This document shows positions 26,968 to 37,900 of a stretch of 43,152 bases of DNA, piece by piece. The DNA lies in NCBI GenBank assembly GCA_938007935.1, contig CALLMD010000016.1, positions 1 to 43,152 of the forward strand, given 5' to 3'. Made by a program: the position numbers and the translations under genes. The notes under the pieces are model-generated. The model had not been told where the DNA came from and made no database searches. It was given only the letters and a program-made list of their open reading frames with translations. Source of the DNA: an uncultured Hellea sp. (GTDB lineage: Bacteria > Pseudomonadota > Alphaproteobacteria > Caulobacterales > Maricaulaceae). Positions within the stretch are counted from its first letter, which is position 1. Each line of letters starts with the position of its first letter.

Positions 26968-28959
26968 TTAAAAGTCAGATGACAAGCCTAAGAACACTGT
27001 ACGGGGGCGACCCGGAAAATAACGTTCATTGCCAAAGGCAAAATCGGCGCGGTCAGCATAGCGTTTATCAAAGAGGTTATCGATACGGCCAAATACGCTT
27101 AGCTTTTCAGAAAGTGCGTAATTGCTTCGAAGCACAAATATATCATGGCCAGGATAGCGCGCCGTATTTCCAGGGTTTGTAAAATACTTACCCACATGAC
27201 GCCATTCCAGCTCGGCCCGCCAATCAGAGTTTGGTTTAACCGTCACGCGCATATGGGCAAGGGTATCAGGCGCCGTATCCACGCGGTCGCCCTCCGTGAT
27301 ATTATTGGCGGCAGAGCCCGTTATTTCCGTAAAATTATAACTATGTTTGGCCAAGGTTCCATCACCAGAAATGTCAAGCCAAGGCGTGAGCGCGCCGTTA
27401 AAACTAAACTCGAGCCCGCTATGCTTGGTTTTCCCGTTGACGACATTAAAGCCATTTGCATTGCGAAAGAAGAAATTGTCTTTCCATTGCTGATAGGCCG
27501 CGAGCTCAATATCAAAAAGACCGAGTTCCGTCTTCAGGCCCGCCTCTAAACTATCCAGTGTTTCAACATCGGCTTCACCCGCCACTTGAGAAAGCTGTAC
27601 TGAATAAAGGTCCGTGACCTGAGGCGCGCGTGAGCCTCTCGCGGCCCTGAGGTAAAAATTCGTCTGGTTATTGATGTCATATCTGAGCGCCGCCTTAGGC
27701 GTAATCGTTAGGAAGTCATCAGACCTATCCGGCGTTCTGATAAACCGTCCCGAAACGCCGTCACTGGCTTGGTTATCATAATCATAATTGGTAAATTCCG
27801 CGCGCGCGCCTAGGTCTAGCGAAAGCTTGTCACTTAAATTAAATTCATTTTGAACATAGGCGGCGGCAACCACCGACTTAACTGCGTAATCATAATGCAG
27901 GCCCTGCACAAATGAGAAGCGGTTAGGGTTTTCTTGGAATTCAAAAAGCGAGCCTTTAGTGAATTCAATATCAGCGCCAATATTCAGCCCCTCGCCATAC
28001 CAAGCCGATTGCAGGCCAAGCGAGCTATGCTCATTTTCTTCCAAGGCCTGTCCCGGAACGAAATGACGAAGAAATCTCAGCTCCGCGCGCCGGGCAAAGG
28101 GTGTGAGCGCGAGTGTCTTATCACCAAATTCACGTTCAAATCTGGCCTGTACGCGGTAGCTCTTCCCGTCCCGAAACGCTTCGGGGTTAGGGTTTGTAAA
28201 CCTGATATCATCATCAAGATAAGCGTTGTCGCCTTGAACAAAACCCGCCGTCTCTTGGTTCAAATTATTGAAAGATGATAGCCCCTCAACGCGCCATGGC
28301 CCCAAATCATTTTCATATTTCAGCTGAAATTTTTGTTGATCAAAGCCGCTATCATCGCGAAAGCCACTATCTGAAACGACAGATGCTGAAGCCCTCAAAT
28401 TATGACTCAGACCTATAGAGGCATTTGCGGAAATCAATCCCTCTTCACTTCCCAAAACCGTCACATTATTAGAGCCGTCAACAGAGGCTGATTGAACATT
28501 TATCAAGCCGTGGACTGCATTCGACCCATAAAGCGCTGGCCCTGGCCCTTTAAACACTTCTAGGCGGCCAGCAAATTCAGTTCCAGCCTCAAATAATCCA
28601 TTCACATTTGCAAAGCCCGCCGCGCGTAAGGGCACCCCGTCTTCAAGATAAAGAAACGAACCTGCCCCAGCCCCGCCCGTTAAAACGGGCGAACGAATAG
28701 CCGTTAAATGTTCCTGACCCGAGCCACGGTGAATATTGACCCCTGCAACGCGATTAAGAGCCTCGGATGGATGGATGAGAGCAATGGTTTCTAAAGCCTC
28801 ACCTGATAAAACATCGACACTCCCCGCAACCTCTTTAAGGGTAACCGTCTCATCATAGATACCTTCAACAATTATCGTATCATCGTCGGGGACTTGCGCC
28901 CAAGCAGGAAAAGATATCAGGATTGGCAACAAGCCAAATCTGTAAATTTTTGAAATCAC
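26968..28959 (-). CDS. TonB-dependent outer-membrane receptor
   Basis: A 663-residue protein with a signal peptide (cleavage near AWA/Q). A TonB-box-like 'DTIIVEG' follows, then a plug domain ('[12 protein letters not shown]', '[22 protein letters not shown]', '[21 protein letters not shown]') and a beta-barrel with the family's 'NLFDKRYAD' near the end and a C-terminal Phe. It imports a scarce ligand such as a siderophore, vitamin or oligomer, but the substrate is not readable. The start is GTG, 2 bases after the stop of the mechanosensitive channel gene, which suggests translational coupling. Confidence 0.93.
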   Translation of the reverse strand: MISKIYRFGLLPILISFPAWAQVPDDDTIIVEGIYDETVTLKEVAGSVDVLSGEALETIALIHPSEALNRVAGVNIHRGSGQEHLTAIRSPVLTGGAGAGSFLYLEDGVPLRAAGFANVNGLFEAGTEFAGRLEVFKGPGPALYGSNAVHGLINVQSASVDGSNNVTVLGSEEGLISANASIGLSHNLRASASVVSDSGFRDDSGFDQQKFQLKYENDLGPWRVEGLSSFNNLNQETAGFVQGDNAYLDDDIRFTNPNPEAFRDGKSYRVQARFEREFGDKTLALTPFARRAELRFLRHFVPGQALEENEHSSLGLQSAWYGEGLNIGADIEFTKGSLFEFQENPNRFSFVQGLHYDYAVKSVVAAAYVQNEFNLSDKLSLDLGARAEFTNYDYDNQASDGVSGRFIRTPDRSDDFLTITPKAALRYDINNQTNFYLRAARGSRAPQVTDLYSVQLSQVAGEADVETLDSLEAGLKTELGLFDIELAAYQQWKDNFFFRNANGFNVVNGKTKHSGLEFSFNGALTPWLDISGDGTLAKHSYNFTEITGSAANNITEGDRVDTAPDTLAHMRVTVKPNSDWRAELEWRHVGKYFTNPGNTARYPGHDIFVLRSNYALSEKLSVFGRIDNLFDKRYADRADFAFGNERYFPGRPRTVFLGLSSDF

Positions 28960-28961
28960 AA

Positions 28962-31900
28962 TTATGTCGCCTTTGGACTCTTCTTGGAGCTCGACGCCTT
29001 AGGGGTAGGTTTAGCATCAACATGACTTACGATATTTAAATCACGCTGCGGGAAGGGTATAGAGATACCTGCAGCCTCTAAGGCTTTATAAATATCCGAA
29101 TGAATGCTGTGCCTGACGGGCACCCTATCATCAAAATTACGCAAGAAAGCTCGGAGCTCAAAATTTAAAGAACTTTCCCCAAATCCCATAAACAAAACTT
29201 GTGGCGGCGGATTATCTAGCACTTTTGGATTATTCTTAAGTGTGTCGAGCATAAGCTCACCTGCGGCATCTGAATCTGACCCATAAGCAATTCCAACTGG
29301 AACCGTTAGGCGTGTCACAGAATTTGACAATGTCCAATTCGTAACGCGTTCACCAATCAACGCTTCATTGGGAATTAATATTTCACGGTTCTCAAGATCG
29401 CTTAACGTTGTGGCTCTTATTTGAATACGAGAGACCGTGCCGCTTTGCTCACCAATTGTAACGTAATCCCCAATCCTAATAGGCCGCTCAAACAATATGA
29501 TTAAACCAGAGACAAAATTGGCGATAATTTTTTGAAGACCAAAACCAATACCCACAGACAGCCCTGTTACAATCCATCGTAATTGAGACCATTGTAATCC
29601 CAAACGGTCAAAGCCAATAATAATGCCTGCTGCAACAATAATGTAACCTAATACTGTACGTATCGCATATCGCGTACCTGCATCTATACCCGCCCGATTA
29701 AGAACAAATACCTCTAAAAAGCCAGGAAGGTTTTTAGCCGCGATAAAGGTTAATCCCAATATCACCGCTGATTGCATCAAATTCCAAAGCGTAATCGGGA
29801 CTTTGGTGTCTACTATTGCCCCGCCATCATCAAAAACTTGGCCCGTATAGCTGCCAATTACAACATCATTAAAAACTGAAAGCGCCGGTAACAAATCTGA
29901 CCAAATCATCCACATCAAGCCAGCAAAGCCAATAATGACTAAAGTATTTAGGAGTTGTGAGGACTGGTGCGAGATAACCTTAATATCAATTTTACTCGTA
30001 TCCACAGGCGGCGGAAGCGGTAAGGTCTCGCCGCGTTCTTCGGCCGCGGCCTTTTGTTCTCTTGCGCGCACCGCGGCGTCTCGTTTCGCGGTCGCCTCCC
30101 GCAAAGCTAATTGTCTTTGAGCCACAAGAACCGTACGGCGGATAAATCCATGCACCACAAAAGTCAGCAAAAATAGCCAACCTGATATAAATAGACGCCA
30201 CAAAACTTTGTTAGATGTCTCGTAATATCCTGCCGCGGCAAAGAGTATGGCTAGGATCGGAACCGCGATAAATATGACGCCCCAAATAATATTATACTTA
30301 GCTAAATCGCCTTTTTGGGCGTTGCGTTTAGGCAGTCTGCCTCTATTTGCAAAAACAATACGATAACTAAAGACAGCCAAAGCCAAGGCAGAGACCATGA
30401 AAGCAAACAGGCTCAAGCCTTCATAAATTTCTGGTGTACGGCTATCTTCGGTTAAGCCAACTATGGCCGTTGTAGCGCCCGCTAAGGGTATAAACCATCT
30501 GAAATTTTTATTTAAAGCGCTACGTATATCCTCACGGAATTTATAATGAGAAACAAAAAGTGATTTATCACGGTCCCAAGCCCGCCAAGAAAGGAAGAAC
30601 AAACTAAAAAATGCCAGATAAAGACACGTATCTCTAATATCACTAATTAAAGGGTCTGGGGACATACTAGTCCCAAACCAAAGCGCTAAGGTAAAAAAGA
30701 CTAAAGGCAACGGAATCGCGATTATCACACAAGCCAGAATAACCATGGGCGTATGCCAAAAACTATCATTACTGACATCGCCAACCATTTTTTCACGGCG
30801 ATAAATATCAGTCCATAATCGAGGACGAATTGCAATAATAGACCCAAGCAGTATTAAAAAAATAAGTAATATCGGCCAGAGCACTGCTGATTGATCCACG
30901 AACTCCTGTGCAACAAGGTTAATATGTTTTATCGAAAATAAAGATACTGCACCTTTTAGAACCTTTTGTGGCCAGATAAAATTCACAGCGGGGACACTAG
31001 GAACCCATAATAGTTTTTCATCTAATAATTCTTTCAATTCTATGGTCGTACTTAATAGCCCTTTCTGCTGGTTTTGAAGCTCAACAATTTCATTAATGCG
31101 CGTGGTGGATGCGCTTGAAACGCGTAGCAACATATCACGATGCTGAGTATATAAAGTCCTATAGGAGGTTTCATCATTAACGCCTAACGCTGGAATATTT
31201 GGATCATCAATCTGAGCCAGAGCAAACGCAGTGTCTATATCTGGACGACCCAAAGGTAAATCTCTAAGACGGTCCTGAGCGATAAGACGTTTCTGGGTTA
31301 AAGCAACCAAGGCATTTTGTGATATATTAATTTGGTTTTCAATCACTTGCGGGGCCTGTAATTGGTTGGCAAGTCGGCGCAATGTTGACCCAGCCTGACG
31401 GTCCAAATTCCCCAATCCAATAAAGCCGCGAGCGACTCTAAGATCGCTTTCGACATCATCAAGCCGAGAGCGAATATTCGCACCTTGTTTCGAAATCAAT
31501 GTGCCTTCAGAAGCGAGATTAACAAGCGTATCTGCTAGAGCCACATTTTCCCGTGCCATCTCTTGTACCAATGGATGCGCCTCTGCATAGATTCCCAAAG
31601 TCGTTAGAGCATCGGATTTAACAAGCGCAGCTTCATTAACACGGCGGCGACCTGTTTTTTCCTGAAGGTACTTTACCTCTGCATTTAACGTCTCAAGTTT
31701 TAATTCCGCAAGCGTACGGCGCGCCGTTAGAATTTCGCCGCGTTTTGAGAGACCCGCGATTTCACGCTCCAGCGCTGAAATATTTGTCGCGCGCATATAG
31801 CGCCGCGCGATCAAATTTTTGCGCCGCGCTTCGCCAACAGGCGCTAATTCACCCATACCGAGTTCTGTGAGTTGAGAGGTTATTTCGCCCAATTTTGTGC

Positions 31901-32402
31901 GTGTTTCAATCAACTCATTTGGCGCCGCAACTTGCCTGACGGCTAGATTTTGTAATCCCTCTTGATATCCCTCAAGTTCAGACCTTAAAGCTGCGAGGCG
32001 GCTTTCTCTTGCGATGAGGTCCTGCTCTAGCTTGATCAAGGCTTCTTCCCGCATCGGTTCGTTTGAGCCGGTAAAAGTCTTCCCTGGTAAGGATTGTTGC
32101 TCTGCGATCTGACCTTCCAAACCGTTTAATGTTCTGACTGCATTTTCTAATTCTGTTCGAAATAGAGCTTCGCTTTCCTTATTCTGGGTCGCATTCCCAA
32201 AGGCCAAAGCTGCTGATTCTAAAAATCCACGGCTCTGCTTTTTCTGGTCTTCAGTCAGCTCATCATTCTCATCTATAGATTTCAGACTTTGCTCAATTGT
32301 TTTAAGTGTAAAATCTGGTTTCTCTATATTCGTTTGCGCCGCAGCAAACATAGAAATGCTAAAACAAGAAAATACAAAAATTAGAAGTTTCAAATATTGC
32401 AT
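28962..32402 (-). CDS. Large MscS-family mechanosensitive channel, MscK/MscM-like
   Basis: About 1146 residues. It has a signal peptide, then a long periplasmic coiled-coil region (about 25-470) rich in Glu, Leu, Arg and Ala, about ten or eleven membrane segments, and a C-terminal MscS core. The pore-lining helix region reads 'GIGFGLQKIIANFVSGLIILFERPIRIGDYVTIG', followed by 'ATTLSDLENREILIPNEALIGERVTNW'. A cytoplasmic cage domain ends in 'ISIPFPQRDLNI'. It gates under membrane tension to release solutes on osmotic downshock. ATG 32402 opens the signal peptide; a TTG at 32441 would add 13 residues. An Ala-rich cytoplasmic loop with many Arg/Glu ('QLALREATAKRDAAVRAREQ') lies mid-protein. It leads the possible transcription unit with the TonB receptor and prfA. 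Confidence 0.93.
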   Translation of the reverse strand: MQYLKLLIFVFSCFSISMFAAAQTNIEKPDFTLKTIEQSLKSIDENDELTEDQKKQSRGFLESAALAFGNATQNKESEALFRTELENAVRTLNGLEGQIAEQQSLPGKTFTGSNEPMREEALIKLEQDLIARESRLAALRSELEGYQEGLQNLAVRQVAAPNELIETRTKLGEITSQLTELGMGELAPVGEARRKNLIARRYMRATNISALEREIAGLSKRGEILTARRTLAELKLETLNAEVKYLQEKTGRRRVNEAALVKSDALTTLGIYAEAHPLVQEMARENVALADTLVNLASEGTLISKQGANIRSRLDDVESDLRVARGFIGLGNLDRQAGSTLRRLANQLQAPQVIENQINISQNALVALTQKRLIAQDRLRDLPLGRPDIDTAFALAQIDDPNIPALGVNDETSYRTLYTQHRDMLLRVSSASTTRINEIVELQNQQKGLLSTTIELKELLDEKLLWVPSVPAVNFIWPQKVLKGAVSLFSIKHINLVAQEFVDQSAVLWPILLIFLILLGSIIAIRPRLWTDIYRREKMVGDVSNDSFWHTPMVILACVIIAIPLPLVFFTLALWFGTSMSPDPLISDIRDTCLYLAFFSLFFLSWRAWDRDKSLFVSHYKFREDIRSALNKNFRWFIPLAGATTAIVGLTEDSRTPEIYEGLSLFAFMVSALALAVFSYRIVFANRGRLPKRNAQKGDLAKYNIIWGVIFIAVPILAILFAAAGYYETSNKVLWRLFISGWLFLLTFVVHGFIRRTVLVAQRQLALREATAKRDAAVRAREQKAAAEERGETLPLPPPVDTSKIDIKVISHQSSQLLNTLVIIGFAGLMWMIWSDLLPALSVFNDVVIGSYTGQVFDDGGAIVDTKVPITLWNLMQSAVILGLTFIAAKNLPGFLEVFVLNRAGIDAGTRYAIRTVLGYIIVAAGIIIGFDRLGLQWSQLRWIVTGLSVGIGFGLQKIIANFVSGLIILFERPIRIGDYVTIGEQSGTVSRIQIRATTLSDLENREILIPNEALIGERVTNWTLSNSVTRLTVPVGIAYGSDSDAAGELMLDTLKNNPKVLDNPPPQVLFMGFGESSLNFELRAFLRNFDDRVPVRHSIHSDIYKALEAAGISIPFPQRDLNIVSHVDAKPTPKASSSKKSPKAT

Positions 32403-32481
32403 CAGTCCAAACTCAATTCGTAAGAACCATAAGACATTCAATGACGGCTGTCTGTATAAATGTGAGTGTCAGATATAAATA

Positions 32482-32499
32482 AGGCCCCAGACGGGGCCT
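32482..32499 (-). terminator. Terminator-like hairpin after the DUF4282 gene
   Basis: AGGCCCC and GGGGCCT pair around a 4-base loop. Read on the minus strand, the stem is followed by TATTTATATC, a T-rich but imperfect tail. It lies 6 bases beyond the stop at 32506 and so separates this gene from the mechanosensitive channel gene. Confidence 0.65.
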
Positions 32500-32505
32500 A
32501 TTCAA

Positions 32506-33324
32506 TTAAGACTTTTTAGGTCCCGGTTTTTTGCGCGGGGTTCCGTCTTTTTTTAACAACCGCCCCTGCGCATCTCGCCGTGCTTTCGTGCCAGTTTTGG
32601 GGCTGGGCTTACGCTTAGCAGAGACTGTTTTCTTGGTCGGCGACTTCTTCTCAGCTACTTTTTTTACAGTGGGCTTTTTTACAGGCGCTTTTCTCGCTGG
32701 TGTTTTCTTACTTGTCGTTTTTCTTGCTGTCGTTGGTTTAGCAGCCGTTGTTTTTACTGTTGGTTTTTTAGCGGAAGTTGTCTTAGGTGTTGTTTTTGTA
32801 ACCGGCGCTTTCAGCTCAGCTTTACCCACCGCTGACTTTGCCGCCGTCTTAGTGCGGCTCATCGCATTACCCGCCGCGTCACCGACAGAATCCTTTGCGC
32901 TATCTGCGGCATATTTGGTTTTTTCAACAGCCGTTTTTGTTGCCGCGCTGGCTTTCTCCCCCGCAGTCTTTGTTACTTCACGCGCCCTTACCGCAGCCGC
33001 TTCAGCGGCCTTACGCGCTTCAACCATAGGATCGATATCTGCGGTTTCTGACTTACCGCCATCAGGAGATAAATTATTATTGATCCGGAAAATAGCGACC
33101 ATTAATTCACAAAGCAGGCGAATACCGACGAGAGAAAAAACAATCGCAACGAAAAAAGTAAAGACATTTAATATCTTGGCTAGCGGCCCTAACCAAATTG
33201 TTTCAAGAAAAATGGTCGAGAAATATAAAGCACCCAAAATGATTGAGAGCCAATAAAATGGCGTAATCAGTTTTTCCTTCATTAATTTATCAAATGAGAA
33301 AAAGAAATTGATGAGATTCTTCAT
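32506..33324 (-). CDS. DUF4282 membrane protein with histone-H1-like lysine-rich tail
   Basis: A 272-residue protein in two parts. Residues 1-85 resemble DUF4282: 'FFFSFDKLM' then two membrane segments (about 22-42 and 50-75), ending 'LCELMVAIFRIN'. Residues 95-165 are Ala/Lys heptad-like repeats ('AEAAAVRAREVTKTAGEKASAATKTAVEKTK') typical of apolipoprotein or LEA-like helices. Residues 170-272 are a histone H1-like tail of Lys, Thr, Pro and Ala (many KKTP, KKPT and AKKP units) ending in an 'RRDAQGRLLKKDGTPRKKPGPKK' block. The basic tail should face the cytoplasm, where it could bind DNA, RNA or anionic lipids. GGAGA lies 9 bases upstream of the ATG. Confidence 0.82.
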   Translation of the reverse strand: MKNLINFFFSFDKLMKEKLITPFYWLSIILGALYFSTIFLETIWLGPLAKILNVFTFFVAIVFSLVGIRLLCELMVAIFRINNNLSPDGGKSETADIDPMVEARKAAEAAAVRAREVTKTAGEKASAATKTAVEKTKYAADSAKDSVGDAAGNAMSRTKTAAKSAVGKAELKAPVTKTTPKTTSAKKPTVKTTAAKPTTARKTTSKKTPARKAPVKKPTVKKVAEKKSPTKKTVSAKRKPSPKTGTKARRDAQGRLLKKDGTPRKKPGPKKS

Positions 33325-33361
33325 AAGTTAGTCTCCATTTTCAATAGGTGGGCACAGCCAA

Positions 33362-34792
33362 TTATTTAGGCGCTGTCGCCGTCATCACCACAGTTGCGGG
33401 TTTAGCCGTGATTGTTTCCGACTTTAAACGCATATTATCTATTTCCGCGCGGCGTGTTTTAAATGACGGCATCTCTGACGCCTTTAGAGGTTTGCCAGAT
33501 AATTGTGAAAGGCGGCGCGGATTGATTTTCTTTCCATTGTGAATAACTTCATAATGTAAATGCGGCCCAGTGGATCGCCCCGTTGTCCCGACATACCCAA
33601 TGACTTGGTCTTGCTTGACATATTTTCCCTTTTTAACGCCGCGCGCAAAATTTTTCAGATGCGCATAGGCCGTTTTATAGCCATCCGTATGACGAATACG
33701 GATATAATTGCCGTAACCGCCATAGCGATTTGCACGCTCAACAGTTCCTGAGCCCGCCGCCAAAATAGGCGTTCCCCGCGGCGCGGCAAAATCAACACCA
33801 GTATGCATTTTACGGTAACCCAAAATCGGATGCTTGCGCCGTCCAAAGCTCGATGAAAGCCGCGCGCCATTGACGGGCGTTGCCCGTAATTTACGTTTAG
33901 CCGTCTTCCCTTTAGCGTCATAAAAATTTTCGTGGCCCTTTGCATCTTTATAAAGATAATAATCCGTCTTTTTTCCGCGCGGGCTAAAGCTTGTATAAAG
34001 CAAATCCCCTGCTTTTATAATCTCGCCCTTGTGATCGCGGGCCACTTCGAAAAAAAGTTCGAACTTATCACCGGGCTGAATATCTCTTTGGAAATCAACT
34101 GAATATTCATAAATATTGGCAAATTGCGCAACGACTTTATCAGGCGCGCCTAGGCGGGTCGCGTCAACATAAAGTGAATTTGAAATTTCAGATGAAACGG
34201 CCAGAGTTTCATATTTAAACTCAGCCGCAATCTCCCGGGCCGCATATGTATCACCAACACGGTCCACGAAGATCGTTTTTTCTACATTGGGTTTAAATGT
34301 CAGGTGATCTAGGTTTCCATCTGTGAAATGTAATCCGAATTCTTGTCCAACCCGCACATTGCGCGGCTTAAACACAGTCGAGAACGCCTCTGTCACCTTA
34401 TAGGCTTGCTGACCCGTTAAGCCATTTTTTTGTAAGAGCGGGCCAAGACTATCACCCGATTTCACTTTAAGCGTTTTAAGCTTGCGGTTAGGCGCGGTCT
34501 CACCGTCAAAATCGTCCAGATACATATCGTAACGGGTTACATCAATTTCAGGCTTCGCAACCTCTGTGACGAGCATAGTGGGCTCTGCTGTATTTTTAGG
34601 CAGAGCAAATCCCGCCAATAGCACGGCAGCGCCGCCAGCTAATAAAAATCCAAAGCGGCGATTATTATAAATCCGCGTATTATTCATCGCAAAAAAGGCG
34701 CGCAGCCTCTCTCCAAGAGCAGCCTTAATCTCATCCGCGGCTTTTGTCTCAGCTGTATTTTCTACAGTCATATTTTCAGTTTCACGAGTCAT
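33362..34792 (-). CDS. M23 family metallopeptidase (membrane-anchored peptidoglycan hydrolase)
   Basis: A 476-residue protein with a cytoplasmic N-terminus and one membrane span near residues 46-64. A LysM-like or OapA-like segment follows ('KSGDSLGPLLQKNGLTGQQAYKV'), then a linker and an M23 domain with His330-x3-Asp334 in 'HTGVDFAAP' and His411-Leu-His413 in 'GPHLHYE', the zinc ligands and catalytic base of LytM endopeptidases. All active-site positions are present, so it should be enzymatically active, cutting peptide cross-links during growth or division. A short tail follows the domain. It has its own spacer from the divergent ydbH-like gene (166 bases). Confidence 0.93.
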   Translation of the reverse strand: MTRETENMTVENTAETKAADEIKAALGERLRAFFAMNNTRIYNNRRFGFLLAGGAAVLLAGFALPKNTAEPTMLVTEVAKPEIDVTRYDMYLDDFDGETAPNRKLKTLKVKSGDSLGPLLQKNGLTGQQAYKVTEAFSTVFKPRNVRVGQEFGLHFTDGNLDHLTFKPNVEKTIFVDRVGDTYAAREIAAEFKYETLAVSSEISNSLYVDATRLGAPDKVVAQFANIYEYSVDFQRDIQPGDKFELFFEVARDHKGEIIKAGDLLYTSFSPRGKKTDYYLYKDAKGHENFYDAKGKTAKRKLRATPVNGARLSSSFGRRKHPILGYRKMHTGVDFAAPRGTPILAAGSGTVERANRYGGYGNYIRIRHTDGYKTAYAHLKNFARGVKKGKYVKQDQVIGYVGTTGRSTGPHLHYEVIHNGKKINPRRLSQLSGKPLKASEMPSFKTRRAEIDNMRLKSETITAKPATVVMTATAPK

Positions 34793-34958
34793 CTTATTCT
34801 TTATTATAGGTCCTAGCTCTCAGGCTATCTCTAATTGCCCGCATTATCCCTAATGTGACGTTAACACAAAAGAGTCTCTACCGTAAAATTAACAAAATTT
34901 ATAGTGCATTCAGGCCAACAAGCCTATGGGTTAGATAATAGCACAAGGATGACCAAAA

Positions 34959-37900
34959 ATGACGGCGTTGGTGAGTGAAAATTCAGATCCGGGAGAGACG
35001 TCAAAAAGACGGCGCTCTCCTCTAGGTCGATTTCTCATCTGGACCTTTATTATCCTCCTCATTCTGTGTTTTATCGCACTAATAGCGGCCGCCTATGTCT
35101 GGACGCATCGTTATGCCTTGATGGAAGATGTTGCCATTAACGCCCTAGCTGAAGAAAGCATTGACGGCACGCTGAGCATAACCTCCGTTAGCAAAACCCA
35201 AGCCATCATTGAAGACATATCCCTTTTAGGAAACGGTGAAGAGTTTTTTTCATCGCAAAAAATCGTCGCGGATTATGCGTGGCGGGATATGCTCAAGGGA
35301 AAAGCCCAGCGTATTGTTTTCACGCGCCCAAAGGGCCGCATAACAATCGATGAAACAGGCAAAATAGTAGATGGATGGATGCCCCATAGCAGTGACAATG
35401 CCCAAACAGATCAAACCGTGCCGCCGGGCGGGATTGAAATTATCGAGGGCGAACTGTCCGTTCAAAGCCCGATGGGCACAATCGAAACCCATATTAACGG
35501 CGAATTTTTCGCCCTTGACAACTTCGCGGCCGCGCTTAAAGTTCTACCAACAAAACTTACCTATGCGGATTGGGTCATTAATGGCGCTGGTGATGTCAAT
35601 ATAACACTCAAAAATGAAGCCCCCCAGATTAAAACAAATCTAAAGCTATCCTCCATTAACCACCCCGCATTAGACGCTAGCGACTTAAACATCATTGCCG
35701 ATATAGTCCCCGTCAGACGCGGAGATAAGCTCACGGTATCAGGCAATACCGAAATCACCTTCTCCTCGCTCATCACAGCGCAGCTCATTACTGACGACGG
35801 GGAAATGGATATGAGCGGAGAGATAATCCATAACAAGGCGCTTAGCCATCCTTTGACTTTCAAGGGGGACTGGGAATCGCAAATTACAAAGCTTTCAATA
35901 CCCGATCCCATAAGACGGCGAGACTTGGCGCAAACGCTCAGTCTTAGCCAAGCCCTGAGCGCCGCACCCATCGCTCAAAACTTTGGGCCAGAGCTGACAC
36001 ATCATATCGGCCAGCTCCTAGAGAAGAGTGATTTTCAGGGCAGCGGCAGAGCGGAGCTTAATAAAGATGGACTTATTATCGCCTTACAAAAGCCCGCTAT
36101 TTTAAACGCCAAAAACACTACTCTTAATCTAAGGCAAACGGATTGGGGCCCGCTTTACGCATTTGACCGTACTCAAAAAGAAGTCCGGCTGGCCTTTCAT
36201 GCCGATTTATCAAAGCCAGCAGGATTTAGTTTACGCGAGGCCGATATGAGCGCCCATTCAGAAAACGGATGGCAGCTGGGCGGTGTTAAACGGTTTTCAG
36301 CCGATATTCGCACTGACCAAGAATGGGCCAGTGACGGCGTTGATAATACTCCCGCGCGGCTCTCCCCCTTTCAAGCCGAGGCGGTCTATAAAGGCGGCCC
36401 GTCACGTGAGCTGCGGATAAAAGGCGCCATTAATTATGATGGCAGCCTGCCCGGCGCCGTTGTGACGGGGCTTGTCACAGGCGGGGAATTGACCATGAAC
36501 ATAGAGGGCGGGGAAACCGTCATGCGCTTTGTCCCAAAAGATGATGCCCCCATAAAAATATCTCGCATCTACACAGATACGCAATGGCGCGCCGAAGATG
36601 TCTCGGGACGGCTCTTGACCACAGGGCCCATTTATAGACGCAAAGGAAACGCATCACAGATAACAGCTAAACTAGCAGAGACCGCCTTCATTGCCATCGA
36701 CCGCCCAAATAAGCGTAACCTGGGCATGAGTTTTGAAACGCTCGATATTTCAGCCACGCTGAATAAGGCGAAACAAAATTGGGAGCTTAACGCGCAAAAT
36801 TCCAAAATTTGCTCCGAAGATACGCCCGGCCCCGGAACAGATATTCGCATGCCGGATATGAGCTTAGAGCTCTGGCGAGAGCCAGACAAAGATGTGCGCT
36901 TTACAATGAACGCCCCTACGGCCCACGCAAAGACCCAATTAGTCACGGCCAAAAACCTCGCTATTAAAGCCAGCGGAACGCCCGATGATTTCAATATGGA
37001 ATATAGTCCCGGTGATCAAAATAGAGGCCGCGTGAAATTCATAGGCGACGCCCTGCCCGAGTTACCTATGACGGGTATCGTCAATTCCAAAGGCGGAGCC
37101 TTTACGGGCAGCGCCCGTACCAATCTTCCTTTTGGCGAAGAAACGCCCATTAATGTTTCTTATAATTTCGCCTCTGGCACGGGGACAGCGGATGTTGATA
37201 TTCCCCAGCTTCGCTTCTCGCCAACGGCTCTACAGCCCCAAGACCTCGTCAAAGCCCTTAAGGGCAAAATCGCGGAAGTTGACGGCACAGTTAGCGCGCA
37301 AATCAAACTGGCATTCGCGGCGGGGCAGCCCCTGCAATCTTCTGGTACGGCGCAATTAAAGTCGATGAATTTTGGTACCCTTCCCGGCCCGCTTACTGAC
37401 GTGAATACAGAGCTAAGCTTTTCCTCTTTCTTCCCGCTACAAAGCCAAGGCCGCCAAACATTAACCGTGGCAAAATTTGATCCCGGCTTCCCACTCGAGA
37501 ATGGAGTCGTAGAATTTGAACTTATCCCTGACGGCGTCAAAGTCTATAATGCGCGCTGGCCGCTAGGGGCAGGCGCAATATCTTTAGACCCTTTTGACTG
37601 GCTTTATTCCGCCGCGCAAAACCGCGTTGTCATGCGGATGGAAAAAGTCTCTCTGGGTGAATTTCTCAATGACGTTGGGGACGGCGCGCTTGAGGCCACA
37701 GGGGATATTGAAGGGGTCTTGCCTATCACGCTGTCGGGCGTAGACGTGAATGTCGATGGGGGTTATCTGACGGTGAAAGATGGCGGCACGATAAAATATC
37801 AATCCAAACAAACCAATGCCGCCAGCGCGAGCAATGAATATGCGAAAATGGCCTTCGACGCGCTACAAGATTTTAATTACCGATCGCTGACCGCAAAAAT

